A DNA stretch of 33,239 nt, from assembly GCA_018817795.1 (NCBI GenBank), contig JAHITJ010000238.1:1-33239 (forward strand). The letters run 5' to 3'. The stretch's first letter is position 1. Each line of letters starts with the position of its first letter. The translations under genes and the position numbers were made by a program. Below the pieces are notes generated by a model. The model saw only the letters and a list, made by a program, of their open reading frames with translations, searched no databases and had not been told where the DNA came from. This DNA is from Myxococcota bacterium (GTDB lineage Bacteria > Myxococcota_A > Polyangia > HGW-17). This document shows, one piece after another, positions 14,637 through 26,768 of the stretch.

Positions 14637-16378
14637 CCGTTCTTTTCCTCGGCGTTCCACAGGAACAGGATCCTCAACTGAAGGCCCTCGGGATTGTAGG
14701 CGTTCCTCTCGGGCACGTAAATGATGTTGACGATCGAGCCGATCTCGCGCTGGGACTTGGCCATGTTGAATCCAATGGCCTGGCGCACGGCCTGGGTCAC
14801 GGGATCCCGCAACCGGACGGAGACGTGAACATTCTTCGGATACCGCACGGAGACCACCTCGAGGTTGCGGCACATCAGGACGGGCTCTGGATTCTGGTTG
14901 CCGAACGGGGACAGCAACTTCAGTTCATTCATGAAATGGGAGGTCAACTCGTGCAGTGGCACGATCGAATCCACCGCGGTGGGGAGTTCGTCGCCCGTTC
15001 CGGCATAGACTTGCAACTGGTCATCGAAAGCCCTGGCGAAATCGCCGAGTTGTTCGCGTGCGATCTCGATGCCCATCGCACCCTGGTGTCCGCCGTAGGA
15101 AATCAGGTGTCCGGTGGTCTTCTCGATCACCTCGAAGATGTTGATGTTCGCGAAGGTGCGCACGGAGCCGCGACCGATGTCCCCACGCAGGGCGATCGCG
15201 ATCGCGGGTCGTTTGAACTGCTCGGCAAGCTTGGCCGCAACGATGCCGACGATGCCGGGGTGCCAGTCGGTTCCCGACACCACGATGCCCCATCGGTAGT
15301 CCATCGAGGCTTCGGCCTGCACGACGGCCTCCTTGAACATCTGTTCCTGGATCTGCTGGCGACGTTCATTGATGCGCGTCAGTTCGCCGGCAATCTGGAG
15401 CGATTCCTGGTAGTCGGCGGCCGTCAGGAGCTGGAGGCTCAGGTCCGCGTCGCCCATGCGGCCTGGCGCATTGAGCTTGGGCGTCATGCGGAACACGACA
15501 TGCTTCTCCGTGATCTCCTCGGCGGCATCGATGTGCGCGGCCATGCACAGGGCACGAATCGAGGGCCGCTTGCGTGCAGTGATCAGCCTCAGGCCGTGGT
15601 GCACCAGGATGCGGTTGTTGCCTGTCAGCGGCGACACATCCGCCAGCGTTCCCAGGGCCACGATGTCGAGAAATTCCTTGAGCTCCGGCAGATCCGCAGG
15701 CGGGATCCTGCAGTCGGCCTCGAGCCGGGAGCGCAGGCCGGCCATGAGATAAAATGAAAGACCCACCGAGGCCATCCCCGGGAAGGGGAAGCCGCAGTCC
15801 GGACGAAGCGGATTGATCAGGGCGTGGGCCTTCGGATAGGGCTGCTGAAGATGGTGATGATCCACGATGATCAACTCGAGGCCCAGCCTGTGCGCGATCT
15901 CGGCGGCCTCGTGATCCGTGGATCCGACGTCGCAGGCGATGACCGAGCGAAGGCCGGCGTCGGAAAAGAAGCGGATATCCTCCGCGGTCAGTCCATAGCC
16001 GCGATCCCGGTGGGCCAGACGGGTCAGGGATTTCCTTTTGATCGCCCGCAAGAAGAGCACCCACAGGGAAACCGAGGAGATACCGTCGGTGTCATAGTCA
16101 CCAAAGATCCCGATGGTCTCGTCCGCGGACACGGCAGCGGCCAGGTAGGTGATGGCCTTCTCGTAGTCGGCCAGGGTGTCGGGCTTCTCCAGGCGCGCCA
16201 GGCGCGGATGCAGGTATGCCTCGAGCCGGTCGTCGGCCACAAAGCCCCGCACGGCGAGGATCCGGGCCGTCAGCGGCAGCAACTGGAACCGGGTTTCGAT
16301 TTCGTATGCAGTCTCACTGGAATGGTCAGGGATGATTGGGAGGGGTCTGAGCGAAGATGTCTGATGATTCACGGGCAC
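14633..16378 (-). CDS. recJ: Single-stranded-DNA exonuclease RecJ
   Basis: RecJ degrades single-stranded DNA 5' to 3' in recombination and mismatch repair. The protein has 581 residues, close to the usual size. The DHH phosphoesterase motifs are visible: FGDYDTDGISS (92-102), the DVGSTDHEAAEIA segment (150-162), IVDHHHL (171-177), a GTDWHPGIVGIVAAKL segment, and YGGHQGAMGIEIA as the DHHA1 glycine-rich motif. In the second motif the usual DCG is DVG. The Cys is not catalytic, so activity is expected. The start is uncertain: GTG at 16378 or GTG at 16372, neither with a good ribosome site. It lies 63 bases after secF and is coupled to the small membrane protein. Confidence 0.94.
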   Translation of the reverse strand: MPVNHQTSSLRPLPIIPDHSSETAYEIETRFQLLPLTARILAVRGFVADDRLEAYLHPRLARLEKPDTLADYEKAITYLAAAVSADETIGIFGDYDTDGISSVSLWVLFLRAIKRKSLTRLAHRDRGYGLTAEDIRFFSDAGLRSVIACDVGSTDHEAAEIAHRLGLELIIVDHHHLQQPYPKAHALINPLRPDCGFPFPGMASVGLSFYLMAGLRSRLEADCRIPPADLPELKEFLDIVALGTLADVSPLTGNNRILVHHGLRLITARKRPSIRALCMAAHIDAAEEITEKHVVFRMTPKLNAPGRMGDADLSLQLLTAADYQESLQIAGELTRINERRQQIQEQMFKEAVVQAEASMDYRWGIVVSGTDWHPGIVGIVAAKLAEQFKRPAIAIALRGDIGRGSVRTFANINIFEVIEKTTGHLISYGGHQGAMGIEIAREQLGDFARAFDDQLQVYAGTGDELPTAVDSIVPLHELTSHFMNELKLLSPFGNQNPEPVLMCRNLEVVSVRYPKNVHVSVRLRDPVTQAVRQAIGFNMAKSQREIGSIVNIIYVPERNAYNPEGLQLRILFLWNAEEKNG

Positions 16379-16441
16379 ACGCGATGGGGAAACGGAAAAG
16401 GGGGGACACCAACACTCACATGACGGATGCGGGCGTCGGAA

Positions 16442-17884
16442 CTACCCCTTGCGTTTTCCACCGCGGCCGCCGCGGGACTTGCGACGCAGCCGCTTGGCCT
16501 TCCTCAGGTCGCGCTCCTTGAGCTCTTCCTCGGTCAGTTCCTCGTCGGGCTTGCCTTCGTTGGCGTCATCGTCGTCACCTTCGTCGCCCTCTTCCTCTTC
16601 ATCTTCATCCATGGGTTCGGCTTCCTGGCGGCTGTCCGCCACGAAGTACCGGCCGAAGGTGTTTTCCACGAAGATGACCATCGGGGAAGCCACGAAGATG
16701 GAGGAATAGGTGCCGACGATGATGCCGATGCCCATCGCCAGGGCGAAGTCGCGCAGCACGCCGTCGGCCACGACGAAGATCGCGGCCACGGTGAAGAACG
16801 TGGTGGCCGAGGTCAGGATGGTGCGGGACAGGGTCTCGTTGATGGAGGTGTTGACGACCTTCGTCAGCGAGTGCGAGCGCAGCTTGAGGATGTTCTCGCG
16901 GATGCGGTCGTACACGACGATGGTGTCATTGAGCGAGTAACCCACGATGGTCAGCAGGGCCGCCAGGATCGGCAGCGAGAACTCGCGCCAGAAGAGCGCG
17001 AAGATACCGACCGTGATCAGGACGTCGTGGATCAGGGCCACGATGGCGCCCGGAGCGAACTTGAGGTCGAAGCGCAGCACGATGTAGAGCAGGATGAAGC
17101 CCAGCGCATACAGCAGGGACAGGATGCCCTGGATGCGCAGCCGCTTGCCGACCTGCGGACCACGACTCTCCACGCTCAGCACGGAGGCCTTGGTTCCCAG
17201 CGCCTTGAACAGCCCCTCCTCGATCTTCTCGGACACGGACTCGAGGAGGATGGTGTATTCATTGCGCTTGGGGCTGACGGTCAGGGTCTCGGCATAGTCG
17301 AGCTCGGCCGGCATGGGCTTGTCCCACTTCGGCGTCTCGCCCTTGCCCACGCGGGTGATGTAGTCGATGGCCTCGGGGGTGAGCTCGGCCTGGGGCACGC
17401 GGGCCTTGAGGTTGAGGGCCACGAACAGGGCCTCGAACTCGTCCAGCTTGACCGGCGCATGGAAGCGGACCTTGATGTGATCGCCCGCAGCGGAGAAGCG
17501 GATCCGGAACAGTTCGCTCTTGTATTTGTCCATGAAGGACTTCTCGATGGCGGCCCGCTGGTCGTCGGTGATCGACGAGAAGGAGCGCATGGACACCAGA
17601 TAGCCGGTCTTGCCCATGGCGGACACGGAGGCATCCTTGTAGCCGATCTTCTCCAGCGCAATGCGAAGGTCGCCGGGGGCCACCTTGCGATCGAACTCGA
17701 GCTGGATCTGCGTGCCACCCAGGAAGTCCAGTCCGTAGTTCAGCATCGAGCCGCGGCCGGGCAGGAACATGTTGCCGATCAGAATGAGCAGGCTGAGACC
17801 GACGAGGGTGCCGCTGAACAAAAACGCCTTCCTGCGGCTTCCCATGAAGTTGATATTGATTCCAGGCTTGATGATCTCGAACAT
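16442..17884 (-). CDS. secF: Protein-export membrane protein SecF with charged C-terminal tail
   Basis: SecF pairs with SecD to drive late steps of protein export using the proton gradient. The protein has 480 residues, against 300-320 for most SecF. Visible are the first transmembrane helix (20-40), YGLDFLGGTQIQL (50-62), a large periplasmic domain to about 240, VESRGPQVGKRL (238-249), and five further helices including GYSLNDTIVVYDRIRENI (315-332). The periplasmic domain is about 200 residues, roughly twice the usual. After the last helix a 65-residue cytoplasmic tail follows, first strongly acidic (about 426-451), then strongly basic (459-480, rich in Arg/Lys/Gly). The basic end could touch ribosomes or lipids, which is inference. 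It lies nine bases after secD. Start ATG 17884. Confidence 0.95.
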   Translation of the reverse strand: MFEIIKPGININFMGSRRKAFLFSGTLVGLSLLILIGNMFLPGRGSMLNYGLDFLGGTQIQLEFDRKVAPGDLRIALEKIGYKDASVSAMGKTGYLVSMRSFSSITDDQRAAIEKSFMDKYKSELFRIRFSAAGDHIKVRFHAPVKLDEFEALFVALNLKARVPQAELTPEAIDYITRVGKGETPKWDKPMPAELDYAETLTVSPKRNEYTILLESVSEKIEEGLFKALGTKASVLSVESRGPQVGKRLRIQGILSLLYALGFILLYIVLRFDLKFAPGAIVALIHDVLITVGIFALFWREFSLPILAALLTIVGYSLNDTIVVYDRIRENILKLRSHSLTKVVNTSINETLSRTILTSATTFFTVAAIFVVADGVLRDFALAMGIGIIVGTYSSIFVASPMVIFVENTFGRYFVADSRQEAEPMDEDEEEEGDEGDDDDANEGKPDEELTEEELKERDLRKAKRLRRKSRGGRGGKRKG

Positions 17885-17893
17885 GGCCGACTC

Positions 17894-19783
17894 CTAGATG
17901 CTCAGATTTTCCAGCTTTTTACGGGAATTGACGAAGTCGTACACCACGCGCGTGAAGAAGACGCCCGTAACGACCGAGGTGATGATTCCGATGATCAGCG
18001 TCACAGCGAAGCCCTTGATCGGGCCGGTGCCGAATTCGTACAGGACGATGCCGGCGATGGCCGTGGTGATCTGCGAATCCATGATGGTCCAGAAGGCCCG
18101 GCCATAACCGGCCTCGATGGCGGCACGCGGATTCTTGCCCAGGCGCAGCTCTTCACGGATGCGCTCGAAGATGATGATGTTGGCGTCGACGGCCATACCC
18201 AGCGTCAGGACAATTCCCGCAATGCCCGGCAGTGTAAGGCGCGCCTCGAAGGCTGCCATGATCGCCATCATCATCGTGACGTTGAGGCCCAGGGCCGAGA
18301 CGGCGATCAGGCCGCTCCAGCGGTAGTAGAAGATCATGAATCCGACGACCAGGATGATGCCGATGATGAACGCGATGGTGCCGCGGCGGATGGCGTCCTT
18401 GCCCAGCGACGGTCCCTTGTTCAACTCCATCTCCTTGGAGAGCGGGGCGGGCAGCGAGCCGGAGCGAAGCACGCCGACAAGCTCCTCGGCCTCGCGATAG
18501 CGTTCCTGCTGGCTGCCGGTCACGCCGAGGCTGATCTGCACGTTCTCGAAGATCTCGTCCTGGATGACCGGGGCGGACTCGACCCACTCGTCGAGCTTGA
18601 TGGCCATCTTCCAGCCCATGTGCTTGCCGGTCAGATCGCCGAAGTACTTGCCGCCGGTGCGGTTGAACCGGGCGTTGACGACGGCCGCGCCCTGCTGGTC
18701 GTAACCGACCTGGGCGTTGACGATGTATTCGCCGGTGACCTTCGTGTTACGGATCAGGATCATCGACTGGATGACCTTCTGGGCGGTCGGAATGCCCTGA
18801 TCGGTGTGCTTGACGGTGCGTTCGAAGCCGATTTCGCGACCCTGGGGCACGGGCAGACCGGCCTTGGGAAGCTCCTCGCGGAACAACTTGTCCATGACCT
18901 TGCGGACCCGGTTGAACTCCTGCTGCTGCTCGACCGGCAGATCGCGGGAACCCACGTCCATCTGGAAGTACAGGGTGCGGTTCTTGTCGCCTCCCTTGCG
19001 GGCGCCATAGGAGTCGGGCACCACCACCAGACCCTTGTAAGGGGCCTTCTGGATGATGCCGGCTTCGTCCATGCCATAGGTCGTGCGCAGGTACTTGGCC
19101 ACTTCCTTCATATACTGGCTCTCGGAGTCGACCAACTTGAACTCCAGGTGCGCCGAACGCATGATGATGCGCTTGATGCTCTCCTGGCTGTCCTTGTCGA
19201 GGCCGGGCAGCTCCACGACGATCATGTCGTCCTTGCGGTAGATCTCGGGCGAGGCGACGCCGAATTCGTCGACACGGTCACGAATGGTGTCGACCGCACG
19301 CACGAGGGCCTTTTCTTCCAGGTCCTTGGTGAACTCGTTGTCGATCGCGTAGAAGACCGTGAGATCCTTGGTGTCCACGCGGTGCAGCTTCGGATCCCGT
19401 GCATCGGTATAATCCGCGGTCGCCTTGGTGAGGAAATCCTGGTTGATCTCCTTCTTGAAGGTGATCTCCAGCCGGTTGCCGCGGGTGATGATCGAGAAAT
19501 GTTCGCTGTTTTCCTTGTCCTTCTCGCCGTAGGCTTCCATCAACTTGCCCTTGACATCCTCACCCCAGTTGTCGAGTTGGCTTTCGATGATGGAATCGGT
19601 GTCGATGGCGTACTCAAGGTGAACGCCGCCGGCCAGATCCAGACCCAGAAGGACCTTCTTCGTGAAATATCCCTTGTACCAGCCCGGCAGCGAGCTCGGA
19701 GCGAACGTCGGCAGCAGGTACACAACGGAAAAGATTCCGAAGAACGAGAATAACAATGCACGCCATAACCACTTGCGATCCAT
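17894..19783 (-). CDS. secD: Protein-export membrane protein SecD
   Basis: This 629-residue partner of SecF in the Sec translocon has a length normal for Gram-negative members. It has a first transmembrane helix at about 8-27, LGLDLAGGVHL (46-56, where most have LDLRGG), and a periplasmic region with the P1 base and head subdomains. The C-terminal six-helix bundle carries GMAVDANIIIFERIREELR, the RND-type signature of SecD. The ATG at 19783 has GGGGAG about eight bases upstream. Order yajC-secD-secF with gaps of 20 and 9 bases is the usual export operon. Confidence 0.97.
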   Translation of the reverse strand: MDRKWLWRALLFSFFGIFSVVYLLPTFAPSSLPGWYKGYFTKKVLLGLDLAGGVHLEYAIDTDSIIESQLDNWGEDVKGKLMEAYGEKDKENSEHFSIITRGNRLEITFKKEINQDFLTKATADYTDARDPKLHRVDTKDLTVFYAIDNEFTKDLEEKALVRAVDTIRDRVDEFGVASPEIYRKDDMIVVELPGLDKDSQESIKRIIMRSAHLEFKLVDSESQYMKEVAKYLRTTYGMDEAGIIQKAPYKGLVVVPDSYGARKGGDKNRTLYFQMDVGSRDLPVEQQQEFNRVRKVMDKLFREELPKAGLPVPQGREIGFERTVKHTDQGIPTAQKVIQSMILIRNTKVTGEYIVNAQVGYDQQGAAVVNARFNRTGGKYFGDLTGKHMGWKMAIKLDEWVESAPVIQDEIFENVQISLGVTGSQQERYREAEELVGVLRSGSLPAPLSKEMELNKGPSLGKDAIRRGTIAFIIGIILVVGFMIFYYRWSGLIAVSALGLNVTMMMAIMAAFEARLTLPGIAGIVLTLGMAVDANIIIFERIREELRLGKNPRAAIEAGYGRAFWTIMDSQITTAIAGIVLYEFGTGPIKGFAVTLIIGIITSVVTGVFFTRVVYDFVNSRKKLENLSI

Positions 19784-19803
19784 AATTGAACTCCCCTATT
19801 CAC

Positions 19804-20337
19804 CTAGGAATCGGATTCCTTGGATTCCTTGTCGTTGCTCTTCTTGCCCTCCGGGGCGTCACCCGGCATTCCGGCCTGTTTGCCCTGCACGTGGGAGCGC
19901 AGGACCTTGATGCGGGTCTTGTCGCCGACCTCAAGGGTGACGACCTGATCCGTGATGGCGACGATGGTCCCGAGCATGCCGCCGGAAGTAATCACTCGAT
20001 CGCCCTTCGTCAATGCGTTGAGCATCGACTGCATCTCTTTCTGTCGTTTCTGCTGGGGACGAATCAGGAAGAGATAGAACACGACGAACATCACGCCCAG
20101 CAGCAGGAACGAGAACATCGGGTTTCCGCCGCCGCAGCCCTGCGGAGACTCCTGTGTGGACTTCTGCGGTTGAACAGTGGTCATCTGTCCATCGGGAGCC
20201 GGTGCGGTCTGGGCCAGGGGGGCACCAGGCTGCGCCACGGGCGCGACAGGCTGGGCTGGGGTGGCCGGCGCGGCGATCGCCATCGAGGAACTGACGGGCT
20301 GCCCTTCCGGGGTTTGTACGGCACAAAGAACGCTCAC
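19804..20337 (-). CDS. yajC: Preprotein translocase accessory subunit YajC
   Basis: YajC is the small single-pass subunit of the SecDF-YajC complex. The core is clear: one transmembrane helix (MFSFLLLGVMFVVFYLFLI) followed by RPQQKRQKEMQ, then KGDRVITSGGMLGTIVAI and VTLEVGDKTRIKVLRSHV. I chose the GTG at 20337 because GGAGG lies five bases upstream, which gives 177 residues. An in-frame GTG at 20382 lacks such a site. A Pro/Ala-rich N-terminal extension of about 70 residues precedes the helix (repeats of APxAQP type), while usual YajC is about 110 residues and begins near the helix. Internal ATGs could give a shorter form. The C-terminus is Lys/Glu/Asp/Ser-rich. It is the first gene of the unit. 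Confidence 0.93.
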   Translation of the reverse strand: MSVLCAVQTPEGQPVSSSMAIAAPATPAQPVAPVAQPGAPLAQTAPAPDGQMTTVQPQKSTQESPQGCGGGNPMFSFLLLGVMFVVFYLFLIRPQQKRQKEMQSMLNALTKGDRVITSGGMLGTIVAITDQVVTLEVGDKTRIKVLRSHVQGKQAGMPGDAPEGKKSNDKESKESDS

Positions 20338-20519
20338 GAATACCTCCAGGGTCAACGAAAAACCAGCCGCTGCCGGACTCACCGGGCGGACAGGTCAGAG
20401 ATATCTATCAAAGTTGCGGTCAGGGGTCAACCTCGATTCTTCTGCCACTTTGCGAAATGATTTTATTGCCAAAGGCTGCGTTCAATTTGCCTTCTCACTC
20501 ACCCTGTGATGTTTTCCTG

Positions 20520-20546
20520 AATATAGAAGGTTGACTTTTCGGTCAA
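20520..20546 (-). promoter_or_regulatory. Promoter of the yajC-secDF unit (divergent)
   Basis: On the minus strand TTGACC (20546-20541) and TATATT (20525-20520) are 15 bases apart. The leader to the yajC GTG would be about 175 bases, and I see no clear structure or regulator motif in it. The elements interleave with the plus-strand dnaG promoter within one inverted repeat (20521-20556). Confidence 0.55.
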
Positions 20547-20558
20547 CTCCTCTATATT
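20531..20558 (+). promoter_or_regulatory. Promoter of the dnaG-rpoD unit
   Basis: TTGACT (20531-20536) and TATATT (20553-20558) are separated by 16 bases, a good sigma-70 promoter about 50-60 bases before the dnaG start. The core GTTGAC-TTTTCG-GTCAAC is an inverted repeat that includes the -35, so it could also be an operator. This is the only strong promoter I see ahead of the plus-strand genes up to 31698. Confidence 0.65.
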
Positions 20559-22446
20559 ACGCCGATTTCGTCCGGCCAAGAGATGATTTTTCGGACCTGA
20601 ACCGGAAAACTTCCTGTGCCGGCAACCATTCCGGGACATAGCGTGCGATTCGGTTCTCAGCAACTTCAGCAGATTCGCAAAGCCCTTCGCATAGCCGACG
20701 TTGTCGGCGCGCGCGTCACCCTGCACCAGTCGGGCGCCCAGTTACGTGGCGCCTGCCCCTTCCACCAGGAAAAAGATCCCAGTTTCTACGTCTACCCTGA
20801 CAAGGATTTTTACATCTGCTACGGCTGTCAGGCCAAGGGCGACATCTTCGACTTCCTGATGCGTTCCGAAGGCTATACTTTTTCGGAGGCCGTCCAAAGT
20901 GCCGCTGCTGCTGCCGGGATCGAACTGGAGGTGCAGACCTCTGAGGAACATGATGACGAACGCCGCCGCGAGCGGCAACGCCAGAAACTCTATCACGTCA
21001 ACGAAGTGGCTACGGACTTTTTCCGTGATCGCCTCCATGCCGAAGGTGCCGCCCATGCCCGGGAATACCTCGAGAAGCGCGGCCTGGGTCCCGAGGTGCT
21101 GCACCACTACCGCATCGGCTATGCCCCCGACAGTTGGGACGGGCTCACCGGGCACCTGCAGGGTCTCGGACTGATCCCGGAGGCCCTCGAGGTCGGTCTG
21201 CTGCGGGAGAGCCAGCAGGGGCGCGGCCCCTATGACTTCTTCCGGGATCGCATCATGTTCCCGATCGCCGACTCCTTCGGCAACGTCCGCGGCTTCTCCA
21301 GCCGCATCCTCCAGTCTGACCGTCCCGAGGGGAAATACGTCAACTCCTCGGAATCGTCGATCTATACCAAGAGTCACTCCGTATACGGACTGCACGAGGT
21401 GCAGCGGCACCTGCGCCAGGCCGACCGCGTCCTGCTCGTCGAGGGCAACGTCGATGTGCTGACCCTGGCCCAGGCAGGTCTGCCCCCGACGGTGGCGCCG
21501 CTGGGCACCGCCCTCACCGCCGCCCAGATCCAACTGCTGATGCGCTACACCCAGAACGTGTGGCTGATGTTCGACGGCGACGCAGCCGGACGCAAGGCCA
21601 CCCTGCGTGCCCTGCCCCTGCTGCTCGAAGCCGGCAGCGGCGGCAAGGTCGTGCTGCTGCCAGAACCGCACGACCCTGACACCTTCGTTCGCGAACAGGG
21701 CGTCGAGGCGCTGCGGCTGATGCTCGAGCGCTCACTACCGGTGCTTGACACGTTTCTTCAGATGACCCTGGCGTCGCCGGATGCCCCGATCTCCGAACGC
21801 GTCCGGAGCCTCGAAGCGGTCGCGGGCCTGTGGAAGTGGGTGCCTGCCGCGCAGCGTGGCCCCTACATGAACCAGATCGCCCTGATGCTCCGGCTCGACG
21901 TCAAGGATGTCCGTCCGGTGCTCGAGCCCGTCTCAGGGGCCGGCAGATTCCGGATCCCCGCGTCGGCACCTGTACCGGTGCTGCCCGAGTTGAACCTCTC
22001 CGCCGAGGAGAAGTCTGAGTATAAGCATTTATTTTACCTGATCTGTTTTCTTTCCCAGCACGAGCGGATGGTCTCCGGTGAAGTCCTACAGTTTCTGGGC
22101 GACCAACTGGCCTCGACCTCGGTCCGCGATCTGTGGCGCCTCATCCTTGAGGACACCCTGTGGAAGAACACTGACCAACTCATAACCATCCTGCCTCCTT
22201 CAATTGTGAAGTCCTACCAGGAAATCGCCGAATCCATGAAAAACATCGCGCAACCGGAAGAAACCCTCTCCGAGTACCTGCGCAACTTCAAACTCCATGG
22301 CGTGAAGCGAAAGATCCGGGAATTGGACGCGCAATTGCAGGCGCTAAACAAACAGGAGCAGGGCGAACTCTACCGGAACCTGCTGCTGGAACGAATGAAT
22401 CTGGAAAAGACCCGCAACCAACTTGTCCAATTCCGAGGGGCAACTC

Positions 22447-25614
<3,168 letters not shown>

Positions 25615-25634
25615 TCCATCGAAGGGAAATCCCG

Positions 25635-26768
25635 ATGCAACTAACCCCCGAAGTCACAACGGCGCTGACCCGGATCACGAAGATGCGTGATCAGGCCTTT
25701 TACTGGTACGATTCAAATCTGATCACCAAACAGTGCCGCCAGTTCACGGCCATTCCCTACGAGAACAAGTCCGTCCACTTCGCCACCATGGCCAACGCCA
25801 GTCCGGATTTTCTGCGCCTGACGCGCAACGCCGGGATCAAGGTCTTCGTCAACTCCCTGGGTCACCTGCAGATCGCCCAGTATGTTGGGTATTCCGGGCG
25901 GGACATCGTGTTCACGTCCTCGGGCATGAGTGACTCCCTGCTCTCATCGGTCCGGAACTCCGGTGCGGTGCTCAACCTCGACTCCACCAGCCAGTTGCGC
26001 CGGTTCTGGAAACTGTACCCCGACGCGCCCGTTGGGTTGCGCTGCAACATCGGCGATCGGGTCACCCCCCGCAAGACACGCAGCGGCTATTTCCTGGGCA
26101 AGGACAGCCGTCTTGGCCTCGATCTGTCTGAGCTCGAGGCCCTGGCGGGCAATCCCTTCATCGAGGGCCTGCACCTGTATCTGGGTACGGACATCATGGA
26201 ACTCGACTACTTCAGGGAGTGCTATGAGGTCATGACGGATCTGGCCACGCTCTTCCCCAAATTGGTCTATCTTGACTTCGGCGGCGGCTTCGGTGTGGAG
26301 GACTCCGGCGGAGAGCACTTCCCGATGGAGGAATACGGCCGCCTGGTCACCGAACAGATGAACGCGCTCAACGCACGGATGGGCCGGACGATCCAGTTGC
26401 TGCTCGAGCCCGGACGCATCATCGGCGCCGAGGCCGGCTTCCTGGCCGTGCGCGTCACCGATGTCAAGCACCGCAACGGCCGGCAGCTCATCGGCGTCAA
26501 TGCCTCCTCGGCCCAGTTCACGCGCCCCCTGCTTTATCCCGACGACGCCTATCATCCGGTGTTCCGTCTCAACGGGCAGGATGGTCCCCTGATGGACACC
26601 TCGGTGTACGGGTGCTCCACGTACAGCCGGGACTTCCTGGCCCACGACATCAAGCTCCCGGAGGTTGAAGAGGAGGAGTGGCTGGTCTTCAGCCTGGCGG
26701 GCTCCTACTGCGCCTCGTCCTACACCCGGTTTCTCGGCTTCGAGCAGATCGAGGAGATCTTCTCATGA
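25635..26768 (+). CDS. Fold-III PLP decarboxylase-like protein (LysA/ODC superfamily) without canonical Lys
   Basis: The protein has 377 residues and matches the two-domain alanine-racemase-fold decarboxylases (diaminopimelate, ornithine and carboxynorspermidine decarboxylases). Visible are SRLGLD (158-163), GLHLYLGTD (178-186, with His180), the phosphate-binding GGGFG (216-220), EPGRIIGAEAG (258-268), a Cys-containing YGCSTYSRDFL (325-335), and a closing GSYCASSYTRFLGF. The motif that normally reads Y-A-x-K-A-N, whose Lys forms the Schiff base with PLP, reads F-A-T-M-A-N (49-54) here, so Met52 replaces Lys. It may be a non-decarboxylating relative, a binding protein, or use another Lys. It starts 20 bases after rpoD, with an AGGG site nine bases before its ATG, and its stop overlaps the next start (ATGA). 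The substrate is unknown. Confidence 0.8.
   Translation: MQLTPEVTTALTRITKMRDQAFYWYDSNLITKQCRQFTAIPYENKSVHFATMANASPDFLRLTRNAGIKVFVNSLGHLQIAQYVGYSGRDIVFTSSGMSDSLLSSVRNSGAVLNLDSTSQLRRFWKLYPDAPVGLRCNIGDRVTPRKTRSGYFLGKDSRLGLDLSELEALAGNPFIEGLHLYLGTDIMELDYFRECYEVMTDLATLFPKLVYLDFGGGFGVEDSGGEHFPMEEYGRLVTEQMNALNARMGRTIQLLLEPGRIIGAEAGFLAVRVTDVKHRNGRQLIGVNASSAQFTRPLLYPDDAYHPVFRLNGQDGPLMDTSVYGCSTYSRDFLAHDIKLPEVEEEEWLVFSLAGSYCASSYTRFLGFEQIEEIFS

Noticed and set aside
16427-19753. A plus-strand open frame of 1108 codons opposite secD and secF
   Set aside because: It is antisense to well-conserved secDF codons, has biased composition (Asp/Val/Gly/His/Leu) and shows no motif. Long antisense frames are usual in GC-rich DNA.
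25615-25634. Hairpin terminator after rpoD
   Set aside because: The 20-base gap has only an imperfect GGGAAATCCC symmetry and carries the ribosome site of the next gene, so readthrough is more likely.
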